Source: Dromaius novaehollandiae (Eukaryota; Chordata; Aves; Casuariiformes; Dromaiidae). Taken from it: a stretch of 64,000 nt of DNA. Below, one piece after another: positions 1 through 11,800 of this stretch; the stretch's first letter is position 1; every line of letters begins with the position of its first letter. The notes beneath the pieces are model-generated. The model had not been told where the DNA came from. It saw only the letters and a program-made list of their open reading frames with translations, and searched no databases. The stretch covers positions 138,797,017-138,861,016 of the forward strand of contig NC_088099.1 of NCBI RefSeq assembly GCF_036370855.1, written 5' to 3'. The position numbers and the translations under genes were made by a program.

Positions 1-505
1 ATTGATATTCTCACTCAGAGTCCATCTGCAGCTAGATGAGGTTAAAAGGGATAAGCTTCTGTTTTTAATATGACAAAAAAGCTTTCTGATCTAAGTCTAC
101 AGTATAAGCAAATCTTTGATATTGCTGGATTGGTAAAATGTAGATATTTCTGTTGATATTAGCTAGTGGTTCAACCAAACAGGCAATGAAAAGGTTCTGA
201 CAGACTAGAAATAATGGAGAAAAAAAGAACTGGAGTGGAAGGAAGACAGGTATTTTAGGCAGACAGATGAAACTGTATATACATGGGAAGCTGAAAGCCA
301 GACCAGTAGCCACATTAGTGCATAAACGCGTTAATTTGCCCTCTGTAGACATTTTGAATTCCATGTTTCTACATAGTACTCTCAAGTATTAATGTGCTTA
401 AAACACTATCTATTTTGACTGAAAACTCTCTGGAGCAAGTAATATTTTAATGTTCTTGGGGAGAATACTGTGTTAACAAGATTCCTTTCTGTAAATGGAC
501 TTCAG

Positions 506-710
506 GCATTTGGGAAGGACTTTGACCATCAATTTGGAAAACACGGTTCAAAACTGCTGGATATGAAGGCTCGTGATTTTGATGCAATTACAAGTTCTCT
601 CCTCTCAAAAATGACCAAAAGCTATAAAGAACCTGGAAACCTGAAAGAATGTTCACCGTGGATGAGTGAATTCAAAACTGAATTCTTAAGGAATGATATA
701 GAAGTTCCTG
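506..710 (+). CDS. PRKDC: PRKDC exon 1 of window
   Basis: The acceptor is GACTTCAG before 506 and the donor is CCTG|GTATGT after 710. The exon enters in phase 0 ([14 protein letters not shown]) and ends one base into a glycine codon. It encodes the FAT-to-kinase linker, including the segment [16 protein letters not shown] that precedes the kinase domain. The open frame runs past 710 into intron, which is read-through and not coding. Bases 1-505 upstream look like intron. Confidence 0.93.
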
Positions 711-3700
711 GTATGTTCCCTTTCAGTGTTGACAGTCATCTGTCCTTTACAAGAAAGTTGCTACTCTTTTCATGTTGGCTTTATGGCCCTTCATTTTGAC
801 CTTACACAGAAGTAGATTTCATCTGAAGTACTTCTGTTCATTCATCATCTCTTAAATCTATTCTTAAGCTGTATTCCTGATGTGATTTTTAAAATTGCAT
901 CTCTTTAAAAAAATAAAATAAAATAAACTTTTTAGGTAAATATCTTATTCCAGGAAATCTGATCAACAAGGGTGTATCCTCTGAAACCATGAAAAGTTTC
1001 AAATCTAACGGCTTAAGAAAGAAAGAATATTAGTAATTCAAAAATAAAATTATGTGATGTATATGATGTGTTTTTGTGTATTTTTAAATATTTTCTTCAG
1101 AATTACCATTCTACCAATCTGATGAAATATTTGGAAGAATGTTCTGTTCTTGAATAAACTTTTTAAAAAAATGTATTTAAAATCAGACTCACTTCTGGTT
1201 GTTTTTCTCTGCCACTTCAGGTCAATATGATGGGAAAGGGAAACCACTGCCAGAATACCACGTGAGAATATCTGGATTTGATGAACGGGTATGCTTATAA
1301 GTTTGTGTCAAAATCCTGTTTGGTATAAATTTGTGTTTATGTACTGTTCAGAGAATCTGACAATAGAAAAGTAATTGCCATGCATGCATCCTGGAGCACA
1401 TAAAGGAATTTCTGTGAAACTGCATTTTTTTCTGGTGGTAACTGAATAAGATGATGACATGTGGGAATACCAGACATGTTTAGTTTCAGTGATGATTCTG
1501 TAACACCAAGCCTTTTTTGACAAAAAATATTTTGCTTTTTTTCTGTCTTCCAAGATAAAAGTAATGGAATCCATGAGGAAACCAAAACGTATAACAATCC
1601 GAGGCAGTGATGAGCAGGAGTATCCTTTTCTTGTCAAAGGTGGTGAAGACCTGAGGCAAGACCAACGCATTGAACAGCTTTTTGATGTAATGAACATTAT
1701 TCTTTCCCAAGATGCTGCCTGTAGCCAAAGGAATATGCAGTTAAAAACTTACCAGGTCATACCGATGACAACAAGGTAGGAATTTATCCTGAGGGATAGA
1801 AATTCTTATTTCAATATCTATTATTGTTGGAAAGTGAGTTTCTGTGGGCCAGATTCTGGTTCAGAGTGTTCTAGCTCTTTGGCTTAATTTTTATATTTAT
1901 GTAAAAACATTGAAGTTGCTTTGTCTGGAAACTGTTTTCTGAGTATATCTAAATTGGTAGCTTTAGACCTTCTTGTAGCAGGCACTAGAACATGTTGCTT
2001 CCTGTTTGCATTGCTCTTCTGCAGTTCAACTCTGAGCTCCTTGTCCATTTCTCTGATTTTTTTTGTTCCAGGCTGGGACTCATTAAGTGGCTGGAAAATA
2101 CCTGTACTTTAAAAGAATTCCTTAAAAATAGCATGTCTGAAGAGGAAGACTGTAACTATAACAGGTGATGCCTGGTTTACCTGTCTGCTGTAATACAGAC
2201 CACGACCATTGAGTTTCTCATGATACTGATGATCTTGTGGCAGCGTGGTTTTGTGGGTTTTTTTTTTTTTTTTTTCCCCAGAAAGAAAAGTGCCTATAAG
2301 CAGGGAGGCACTTTGTACTTCCTGACCCAAATTAGTAATTGGCAGCTGTTTGTTCAATGAGTACCATTGTACCTGTAATATCCTCCACCCAACTTGTTTG
2401 AACAAGAGGCTTATAATCATGCGTGACGTCATTATCATCACCATTTCCTTATCAGCAGATTGATTTTACAAGCAAAGGATTTTGATCTCTTGATTTGATC
2501 AGGCAGGAAATGGACGTAGGTCAGCGAGAGGGGGAGTGAAGGGGAGGGGAGCAGAGGCAGAGCTATTTAGATACTGTGTTGAGCAGTGAGTCAGTGACCG
2601 AGGGAACTGGCAGCAAATGCACAGAACACACCACTAGAACACTGTCTTTGATTTTGTGCAAAGACTGGATTTGAAAAAATTAACTTTCTATTTCTTGATC
2701 ATTTGTAATTGAGGGATGAGTATTTGTAAAATTGAATAATTTTAGTGTTTCAGCCTGTTTACATCCTGGAATTTAGAAATGTGGTTTCATTTACCAACTT
2801 TGTCTCTAGTATATAACTCTGGGCATGTCCAAACATTGTTGAGAGAATTTATTTTTACTTTAAACTATGTCCAAAGAATCCTTTTTTCTACAGTTATTTG
2901 TTTATTGGCCCGAGCAGGAGCTGCTACAATTCCTTCATTACTAATATCTACTTCACTTTTGTGATATTCCTAGACAACAATGGTATTATGTTGGTTCCAT
3001 CTGAATTGCTGGAAAAGTGGTACCATCACATAAGGCAGGGAGGAGCTACTATACTAAATTTCGAAGATCAGTGTTTTTCTAAAAACAGTTAATAATTTAT
3101 ACTATTTTATAGTTGTTGTATTGTTTTTGTATATAAACTTCAAATATTTTCCCATACCTGCTTCAGCCAAGTCAATTCAGACATTTTACACTGAGCTATG
3201 ATTGAATAACAGCTCTTCCAAAGGAGAAGTCTAATAAAATTCTTACTGGCAATATTTTGGTTGGGGTGGAGGGGAATAATCTTGTGCAGTTTTGGAATAC
3301 TTTGCTTTCTGCAAAAGTGATAGGCTGCACAGTCTGTAAATGATAAATAATACTTCTTAAATGGAAAGAGTGTATCACAGTACATGCTTTGAAAGCGGGA
3401 GAAAAGGAGGGTGCTTTACTGAGTTGCTGCCTTGCTGGAATAGCAGTTTTATGGCTGGCACAGCAGTAGTTAGTTAAGAGGGGAGAAAAATTAAATTATT
3501 CTGTAAGCATTGGAACTAATGAAGACTCATTTCTGATGGTTTAATACCTTAAGTTCTCTAAGCCTCCATTTTTCCCCTCCTATGCACACTGAGGAGATTC
3601 TGGACTGCCTTGCTATGTTCCCTACCTGTTTGGCTGGACGACCATCAGTACTTACTGTAGCAGGCTATGCAGTGCCTCTCCATGGGATAAGGGACTGTTA

Positions 3701-6700
3701 AAAATGTCTTTCCCTCCCTGGAGAAATTATTTTGGGTCTTTCTTCTCGAGACAACTTCTAATTCTCACGGTATCTATTGGAAATTAATATCTTTGAGAAG
3801 TCTGATCCTCTGTCCAATATGATTGAAATATATTCAAGAGCTGGGGGGAAAGGAGATGGGTAGGCAGATGAGCACATGCATTGACACATAAATTTCACTT
3901 CCATTGCAGGCTAGGCTAAAATTAATATTGGCTCTAGATTCTTCACACCTTCCGTGTGTAAAGTTCTCATGGGTTGTAGCAGCGCACACTCAACCTGTGG
4001 ATATTTGAGCACAGAGTGGTAAGATAATATGGAGAAATTATTAGTCCTGTTTTTTGTCCACAGTAAAAAAGGACCTCGTGCTACCTATAATGAGTGGCTG
4101 TCCAAGATGGGTGGGAAAACACAAGGCATCCTTCGATACCAGGTTATGTACAGGTAGGTTTTAAAATAGAACTGTACATAAAGTACAGAAATCAGACAAA
4201 CACAGACGTGTAGAGGTTCCAGGGAAAAATATCTGCATTATAAATATCCTGGCTAGATTTGGGTTTTTCCTATTTTGCCATTTTGTCTTACTCAAGATGC
4301 TCTGCAGGAGTGGTTTAGTATTGATGAAATCCCACCAGAAAGCAGGAATGCTTCCACAAGCTTGCTTTTCTTCCTAATAAAGTGTCTAGAAGATGCTCCT
4401 CTTCAACTTAATTTTCTAGGTGTCTTGTTTCTGATTATGCAGTTGGGTAGACTGCCCTGGAGCCAGAGCACCTGCTAAAGTTGGACAAAGAATGTAATTG
4501 TGGTTCACTGATAACTTAAAAATATTTGATGGTTTGGGTCCCAGCTTCAGAATCCTCTCCAAGGAATTTCCATACCTGCCTAGATCTAATACCGTAGTGG
4601 CAGAAGTGAAGTTTCCAGTTGAGCATCTTTGAGCTCATAACCTGCTTAAAGCAGCTTGGTTTTTTTTGTTGTTGTTTTTTGTTGTTTAAGGGATCATTTT
4701 GATTTGTTCTTCTGAGTGTGTCTTTGTTAATATTTTTATTCAGATCAGCTATGTGCTTTAGAAGTAAATCACCCCACTTAGCTCATGCTGGTTTACATCA
4801 CAGAGCTGTCCTTGAATGCACAACTTGGTTCCTTTCAGATAAAACTAAACTGGAAGAAGCGCACCCAATGCATGCCAACTGCTCGTGACCATTCAATTCA
4901 CAGGACCAGACATGGGCTAGTCCAAAGTAACCCCCTCCAAAATATGTATGGCATAGATGTCCTCAGCACCAACTATTCAGTTGTGTTGCCTCCTTCTGTG
5001 CTGCACTGCTTTCTTGTGTAAATATAGCCTCTGCACACTGCTGAGATTTGACACTGCACTTGGTTTCTTTGCATGGAAGAGACTATCCAGTCAGAAAGAA
5101 CAAAATCGTATCTCTGTATTAAAACTTATCCTACCTATTTAACTTGGAGGAAACTAGACAAAACTGCATAATATGTTTTATTAAGAAATTTTAGTCTTGG
5201 AAATAACTGCTTGGAAAAAGAGAAGGGGATTTATTTTTAATATCAAATAGAACTTTATCACCTTTTTTAGTCATTTTGGGCAAACTTGGTGTTTCTTGCT
5301 GGAGTATCACAAGTAAACAGCACATGCTAATGCATTCATGTACGTATCTAAACTTTTAACATCCTTTAGGCAATTTCAGTAGCTGACACTATTCTTTCAT
5401 TAATTTACAGAAATGCTAACCGTACAGAAACAGTGATGTCTTTCAAAAGCAGGGAAAGCAGTGTTCCAGAAGACCTGCTCCGGTAAATGCACTGTTAATG
5501 ACTGTGTATTGTGAAATGAATGTTGATGTTTTACTTGTATGCAACAAATGACTTCTGTTTTGTTAAGGAGAGCCTTTGTTAAAATGAGTACAGCTCCAGA
5601 AGCCTTCCTGTCTCTGCGGTCCCATTTTGCCAGCTCTCATGCATTGATGTGCATCAGCCACTGGATACTTGGTATTGGAGACAGACATCTGTCCAACTTC
5701 ATGATTAACAAAGAGACGGGTGGCATGGTGGGAATAGATTTCGGACATGCTTTTGGTTCAGCTACGCAGGTATTTGTCCTCTGTTTAATTTGTTACAGCT
5801 TTTGCATATACTATATGCAATTAGAAGTATATTCTGTGTACTGAATTCTGTGCTCATTTGCCATCATTCTGACACAAAATAATCTTTATAAGTTATTTCT
5901 AATTAATAGAATAGAATCTCTGTTTCCAGATATTCTCAGGCAAGCAGGGAGCTACAGTATTTAATATTGAGGGGACAGGGAATAAAAACAGTCCTGTTCC
6001 ATTGAGTTACACATTATTTTCAGTTAAGTAACTAATAGGGTTTCAAAAATATAAAAAGATGATCTTTTCTAATACTTCTATTCCGCAGTTTCTTAATTCT
6101 TGGGGAGGGTTGTTGTTTGGCGTGCGTTTGTTTGTTTGTTTCACTGACTCTCCTCTTGTTTAGTTTTTGCCTGTGCCAGAGTTGATGCCTTTTCGTCTGA
6201 CTCGCCAGTTTGTTAATCTGATGATGCCAGTGAAAGAGTGGGGACTCATTTACAGTGTGATGGTACATGCCCTAAGAGCTTATCGTGCAGATCCAGATCT
6301 CCTCATTAGCACAATGGATGTATTTGTAAAAGAGCCTTCTTTGGACTGGAAGGTGGGTTCTTTCCTCTTTCCTTTCTGTTCACGTAAAAATCCTTAAACT
6401 GCAACAAGGATAAAACTGATCAAAAAGGAAGTATTTCCTGATGCTCAGTCTCAGTACTACTTTTATCTTTGCTTGGTTTATTGAGTTCTGAGTGAAACTG
6501 GGCTTAAAGCATTTAAAATGCCAGAATTCTATAATGATGACGAGGGATGAAGAATAGTAGCATGTCTGTTATTAGTGTACTGTTCTTTATGTCCAAGATA
6601 ATCCTAAAAATGTGGATATATTTTGGTCATAATACGTAATTTATGACAGCAGAATAATTAATTTCAACTTTTTCCATTGAGCCTCTTAAATTTACCGAAC

Positions 6701-8311
6701 ACTGTACACCTCAAACTAATAATTACAGAGAAAAAAAGTATAAAACTAGTTGTGCTTAAGTAACTGTAAATTAAATTTGAAGTCATGGGCAGAAATAGAT
6801 ACCATCTCACTAGTTTATCCTTCATGGCACCTGCAGTTAAGAGTTCTTGGCTTGACTTTCTGACTGTGTGGAGGCTTAAAGGTCTTTTTCAGTGTATGAT
6901 TTATGATAAATAGAGCAAAATGGTTTTCTTCTTAGAACTTTGAACAGAGGCAGCTGAAAAAAGGAGGTACATGGATTCAGGAAATAAACACGTCTGAAGT
7001 AAACTGGTACCCTTTGCAAAAAGTCAACTATGTCAAAAGAAAGCTTACGGGTTGCAATCCAGGAAGAATCACTTGGTAAGATACTCTCCTTTTACTCAAA
7101 ACTCCTCCACTAAGAACTTTTGCTGTCTCCTGTGTCAGATTTTGCTCCCTTCAGACAGACTAGCAGCTAGGAAAGAGAAGAGGCAGGCAAGGCAGAATTT
7201 CAACAAATCTCCTCAGGGAATCATTTTGGTGCACATACAAGCTCTCTGAATCACCTTGCCAGCCAAAATACCAAATATCTCCCTGTGAGTGTTTTTGCTC
7301 CAGCTCAGGCCTCCTAAGCATTTTTACTGTTCCTGGCAACCCACCCATCCCCACCCTGTAAGCCTGCGTAATTTCTCACTGCTCAAACTGCTGTTCTTTA
7401 TATTCTTCTATACAGCTTTTAGGCTAAGGGTAGTATTTGAAAAGATATGCCTCTGCTGGACAGTTGCTTGAAATGAAACCTGGAACAGCTGTATGGGAGA
7501 CATGGAAGTAAGCTGCTTTCCAAAAACATCAAATTCAATTCTGATGGCCTTCTCAGATTATTTCTGTCAGTCTAGTCAAGTCTGGCTCCAGCCAGAATGT
7601 CTTTAAAGTTCAGTTAAAGTACAATTAATCCCTTCCATTCTCTCTTAAAAAGACATTTTGGATTAATCTAAAAAAAAAAAAAAAAAAGAAGGAAAAAAAG
7701 CAACAAGCCTGTTTTAAAACCATACAAATACTGAAAAGTGCAGGGCTCAAGAGGAGTCCTTTGTGCTGTCAAGCCAAATGGAAAAGGCAGCATAATGCTT
7801 GCAGATACAAATGTGCAGGGCAGGTACATATATAAAACAGCTTGGATGTGAACTGCTGCATCCTTTTTTCAGCTAGAGAGAGACTTTTGTCAAGACTGAA
7901 ATATTCATGGTAAATATTGGCTAGTGGCGGACCCCTGAAATCACCAGTGAAGGCCAGGTCTTTTAAAACTATTGAACAGCTTCCAGATGTCTTGAAAAAT
8001 AAAGCTGTATGCATGATGTTGAAGTACCCTTTCAGATATAAGAATCCATAGCTCAGATTTTTTCATCTGATTGAATAAGAACTTATTTTCATGTTCTCCA
8101 TTTCAGTGATGAACTGCGTCTGGGCCATGAGAAGTCACCTTCTTTCAGCGATTTTGTAGCTGTGGCTTGCGGTAATGCTGCTCATAATATCAGAGCCAAA
8201 GAACCAGAGGACGGACTTTCAGAAGAGACCCAAGTGAAATGCCTCATCGATCAAGCCACAGACCCCAACATTCTGGGCAGAGTCTGGGAGGGATGGGAAC
8301 CCTGGATGTGA
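506..8311 (+). CDS. PRKDC: DNA-dependent protein kinase catalytic subunit, 3' part (ten exons)
   Basis: Coding exons join 506-710, 1221-1288, 1555-1775, 2072-2164, 4064-4153, 5411-5482, 5568-5769, 6164-6352, 6936-7075 and 8107-8311. They sum to 1485 bp, giving 494 residues plus stop, with every phase consistent and every junction GT/AG. The protein is the C-terminal end of DNA-PKcs, the nuclear Ser/Thr kinase that is recruited by Ku to DNA ends and drives non-homologous end joining. Visible kinase landmarks are the ATP-site segment [14 protein letters not shown], the catalytic loop [10 protein letters not shown], the metal-binding segment GIDFGHAFG, and a FATC-type C-terminus ending GWEPWM. 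The rest of this roughly 4,100-residue protein lies upstream of the window. Recognition is by family knowledge; the match through the kinase region is close throughout and I see no frameshift or missing catalytic residue. Confidence 0.97.
1221..1288 (+). CDS. PRKDC: PRKDC exon 2 of window (kinase N-lobe start)
   Basis: A 68-bp exon after a clean TGCCACTTCAG acceptor, with donor CGG|GTATGC. It completes the split glycine codon and encodes [19 protein letters not shown] and the following DER, the start of the PI3K-like kinase N-lobe. Confidence 0.92.
1555..1775 (+). CDS. PRKDC: PRKDC exon 3 of window (ATP-binding lobe)
   Basis: A 221-bp exon, acceptor TCTTCCAAG and donor AAG|GTAGGA. It encodes the N-lobe strands and the segment [14 protein letters not shown], whose lysine is the ATP-contacting residue in PI3K-like kinases. 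It ends in phase 2. Confidence 0.95.
2072..2164 (+). CDS. PRKDC: PRKDC exon 4 of window
   Basis: A 93-bp exon after a T-rich tract and TTCCAG, with donor CAG|GTGATG. It encodes [16 protein letters not shown] and a variable acidic stretch (SEEEDCNYN). The hydrophobic part matches the family closely; the acidic end is the divergent insert region of the kinase. Confidence 0.9.
2424..2593. promoter_or_regulatory. Candidate intronic enhancer with CRE and AP-1 motifs
   Basis: A full palindromic CRE, TGACGTCA, lies at 2424-2431 and a consensus AP-1 site, TGAGTCA, at 2587-2593. A purine-rich G/A stretch sits between them (about 2525-2560). Both are high-information motifs, but a chance pair cannot be excluded. 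The enhancer role is inference. Confidence 0.25.
4064..4153 (+). CDS. PRKDC: PRKDC exon 5 of window
   Basis: A 90-bp exon, acceptor TTGTCCACAG and donor CAG|GTAGGT. It encodes a lysine-rich start ([17 protein letters not shown]) and ends in VMY. This is the less conserved loop of the kinase between the N-lobe and the ANRTET segment. Confidence 0.9.
5411..5482 (+). CDS. PRKDC: PRKDC exon 6 of window
   Basis: A 72-bp exon, acceptor AATTTACAG and donor CCG|GTAAAT, starting and ending in phase 2. It encodes [20 protein letters not shown], characteristic of DNA-PKcs. Confidence 0.93.
5568..5769 (+). CDS. PRKDC: PRKDC exon 7 of window (catalytic and metal-binding loops)
   Basis: A 202-bp exon, acceptor TTTTGTTAAG and donor CAG|GTATTT. 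It holds both catalytic signatures: [15 protein letters not shown], with the catalytic Asp, and [15 protein letters not shown], with the metal-binding DFG-type Asp. All key residues are intact. Confidence 0.96.
6164..6352 (+). CDS. PRKDC: PRKDC exon 8 of window (kinase C-lobe)
   Basis: A 189-bp exon of 63 codons, phase 0 at both ends, acceptor CTTGTTTAG and donor AAG|GTGGGT. It encodes [20 protein letters not shown] through [11 protein letters not shown], the C-lobe helices after the activation segment. Confidence 0.95.
6936..7075 (+). CDS. PRKDC: PRKDC exon 9 of window
   Basis: A 140-bp exon, acceptor TTCTTCTTAG and donor TTG|GTAAGA. It encodes [18 protein letters not shown] and the basic [14 protein letters not shown] segment, which link the kinase domain to the FATC tail. 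Confidence 0.94.
8107..8311 (+). CDS. PRKDC: PRKDC last coding exon (FATC tail and stop)
   Basis: A 205-bp coding part after the CCATTTCAG acceptor, stop TGA at 8309-8311. It encodes [20 protein letters not shown] and the terminal GWEPWM, the FATC motif that ends PI3K-like kinases. No frame damage is seen. Confidence 0.96.
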
Positions 8312-8820
8312 AGGATTACTTTCTAAAGCATATTCTGTCAAGTGGAGCCTACTCTAATGTACAGCTGTGGCCAGATCAGAATTTTAGAGACAAAAAAAGA
8401 AAACAATTTATGCTTCTATCAATGTAGGTTAACTTAATATCGGAAATAAGTGTTTTATATATTAAAGCTGTATTCAAACAGTGATTTGTTAATATGGCGC
8501 TGGAACAAAACAGCTGTTATGTCTTTGCATGAAAGTCAAGAGAAGAATATGTTAGCTCTGCTCAAAAGAGAGAACTGGAGAGGTTTGAGCTTTAAGGGTA
8601 ATTTGAAAGGCACTGAAATCATTCTGAGGCAAGCATAAATTCACACCCTCCAAACCTGCAGGCATCCTTATAGTGAATGTCTGTGCTTTATTTTTTTTAA
8701 ATGCAGAGACCTTGCTGGCAATCAACTTGCACCATTCTGCAGGTGTATGTTATTTGCAATTAAAACAAAGATTTTCATATTTTTCAATAGAAACAATAAA
8801 GCGCATGGTGAAAGTAAACA
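8312..8820 (+). other. PRKDC: PRKDC 3' UTR
   Basis: A/T-rich untranslated tail between the stop and the first convincing polyadenylation signal at 8795-8800. Its true end is inferred. A second AATAAA near 9841 could give a longer transcript. Confidence 0.6.
8795..8800 (+). terminator. PRKDC: Poly(A) signal AATAAA of PRKDC
   Basis: Canonical hexamer about 485 bases after the PRKDC stop, followed by a G/T-rich stretch (GCGCATGGTG). Confidence 0.6.
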
Positions 8821-11800
8821 GAAAATGGCTTTTGGCTCTAGATAACACCTAAGGTATCTGTGGATGGTTAGTTCAGTATTGGATAATGAAAAAGTAGTGC
8901 TGAGAAGCTAATGTCAATTTGTTCCAGCAGATTTTTTTATATATATAATTAGAGGTTTTAATCTGTTATCTCTCTATTCTAAATGTTTATACTCATCATG
9001 TTGTAGTAATTGAAAGTTACTTGTTTGGCCAAAGCTGAAAATAGGCATTTGAAATAGCTAGATAACTGAAAATAGGCATACTGTGCAATAGACAACAGAG
9101 CAGTGTGTTGTAAGCTTCCTGCCATAACTGCAGCAGAGCAGACTGTCTATTGCCCTTTGGTATTTGCTTATGACAGAGTTTAGAAGCTGTCCCAGACTGG
9201 GATCTTAATCTCTGGCAGCCAGTTTTCTGGTAACCCTTGTAGTAAATAGAGCATAGCAGGGATAGCCAGGTGGAAAAATATTCCTCCAAAATGTTATGTC
9301 TGCTTGTTATCCAGAATTTATTGTAGAAGATATTTTCCATGAATGCTTTTAATAATTACCATAAAAGACATAATGAAAGCCAGTCTTTGCCCTTTCACTG
9401 CCTACAAGCTTTTCCTCCTGCCCCTGTGGTAACAGAGGAGTCTCGACCTTGTTTAGGGCTGCCTTTACTGCTGCCGCTCTGGCACCAATTTCCAGTGAAT
9501 GTTTCAGCAGGAGAGCAGAGGAACCTCAATGTCCCAGATAAGTCTATGATAAACTTCAAATTGAGGAGATTGCAAGCTGAAAAGCCCAGTGAACATGGAG
9601 GGAGCCCTTCAGTAGTGTGTCTTTGTTTCAAATACTCTCCAGCAACAGTTACTATTTGTCATCTTCCCTCCTATTAAATATGCTTGATTGACACACTTAA
9701 TTTTGGTCAGATATGCATTGTTTATGTGAATTTAGTGTTATAAATCAAGCAATTTGGATTTTATTAATTCAAAATACTGTATGGCTGTAATTTTGTAGAG
9801 AAAACTCTTATCATTCCAGATAAGACCTTGTCTTTTTAAAAAATAAAATTGTTCAGCTGTGTAACTCATTTCAAAAGTCGTTAACACTTTAATCACTGAA
9901 AACATCCAAATTTACCTATCTATGCTAATGATAATAAATGGAAAGGTTTTTTTCATAAACATGTGCAATATGTATTTTTATATACACATGCCTGTATAGT
10001 ATGCCTGAATGCATTTTGTTCCTTTCATGTCTGATACCAGTACAGGTGACATTACGACTACAGATTGGTTATGTGGAGGCACCCTAGGTTATGAGTTGTC
10101 ACACTACAAATACAAGAAAGTTAAAGCACAATAAAAAGCTACATGAAGTGGTGAGGTGACATTTAGAAATCAAGTGGCTAGTCATACAAGGTGTTAAATT
10201 GCACTTTTGGCACATACCTCAGATATTTACTGAGTACTTTGACCTGTACCAGGGGGGACAAAGTTTAGGTTTATAGTTTAACAAGGCTTTTCACGTAGGA
10301 CTTCTGGTGCTTTCAGCAATAACAGAATTTTCTGCTTCCCCAGCTCAGGCTGCTCAGCAGGCCTTGCTCCAAAACAAAACAAGGGTGCGTTAGCTCTTCA
10401 GAAAGCACTGGAATGAGGAATGTGGAGTGGGACTTGAGCACGAGCACAGCCCACCTCTTTCAGGTGAGAGAGACCGTAATGAAGGCTGACCTGTTTTCTC
10501 CGTTCCCTTTAGTCAATACTGGAAGGCTCTCAAGCCAGGCGTGAAAGCCTTTGCAATAGGTGAAAGTAACTGTAACTATACAAAAAACTGAGACCATGGC
10601 TACAACACTTCAAATTATTCTCTTGGGAAATCGCATGCAAGGTTGAGAGCTGTATAGCTAAAAAGTTTAGTTTTAGCAATAAAATAAGTGCTATGATTTG
10701 AAGCAATGTCAGTGATATTAGCAATATAACTGTCAGCCTCACAAGTCACCACAGAACTATTACGTTAGTGGAAACACTCCTTGTACAAAATAAGTGATAT
10801 CACCCTAATGGAGAAGTAAAAGACCAGGCTGTCTCTGTAGCTAATTCTGAAAATGATCTCCAACCTATGTAAATCCCAGTTGCTATCCTGACTTACAGTG
10901 CTCTAAATAAAATTCACAAGTTAAATGGAAAGACAAAAGCCAATTCATGGAACAGCAAAGAAAGTACTGATGCAATAATAATAATAACAAAAATCTCAGT
11001 AAAGTTGCTGGGCTGTGTGCTTTATGGGGTGGTTTTGTTTTGTTTCCAGAAAAGGGTAAGATGATGGGTGGCCCAAAGAAAGAAAGAAATTGTTTCAGGT
11101 CTCATGATGCAAAACAAAACTCATCAACTATCCACAAGTATAGCAAACTATTTCTTTCTCAGATTAAATAACCAGATGCTACTTTTATCTGGATATTCAT
11201 TACTCACATCTAAAAAGCTATATAAACCATTAGCAGAATCAGTAGGTTATTCATGGTAAGTTGTTCAGGTTGGTACATGGAAAAATTAATCCACAAGTTC
11301 AGCAGCTCCAGGTGCAGCTAAACACATCTACCATGACCTGACATTGGCATGGTTCAAATGCACCACAGTGAGTCACAGCACACAGCTTAAAAGAGCTAAA
11401 AAGAAAAATCCCTTCATTTACAGACAGTTTCTTCAGCTGCTAGCAGTGGTGCACCCACAGGCTGAATCAGTGCAATGGACTGATCCAAGTAAATATAAAT
11501 AAAAAGCAAAATACTATTAAAGCTCCAAGATGAGGGAGGGGGCACGAGCCCTGGAAGAGATGGGAAGAGGGTGAAGAGAGGACATATTCAGCAGTTGCTG
11601 CTTTAGGAGAGCCAACTACAAAATCAGAAGGCTGATCCTTGGGAGTGTGGGGTTCCCCCCCCCGCCACGCACACAATTTGCATCTCCTCACCCAGATATC
11701 CCAGTCTAAAGTCAGTCCCAAACCACCGCAAACCATTTTACCACAGGATTCTCTGCATCTTCTCCCTTTCTAGCTGGATGTTGTCACCACCTAGCCAGCC

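Larger units (their letters stand above)
711..8106 (+). other. PRKDC: PRKDC introns
   Basis: The nine introns between the listed exons hold no second gene that I can support. Contents worth naming are a T run near 2260-2277, a CRE-like TGACGTCA at 2424 and AP-1-like TGAGTCA at 2587, a GTTT microsatellite near 6124-6141, and an A run at about 7669-7687. Short ORFs here are exon read-through or chance. Confidence 0.7.

Noticed and set aside
470-799. 109-aa ORF at the left end as a complete gene
   Set aside because: Bases 506-710 are a PRKDC exon; the start before 506 and the end after 710 are intron read-through.
9339-9677. 112-aa ORF in the PRKDC-CEBPD intergenic region
   Set aside because: No family resemblance, no promoter or splice context, and an overlapping opposite-strand ORF of similar quality.
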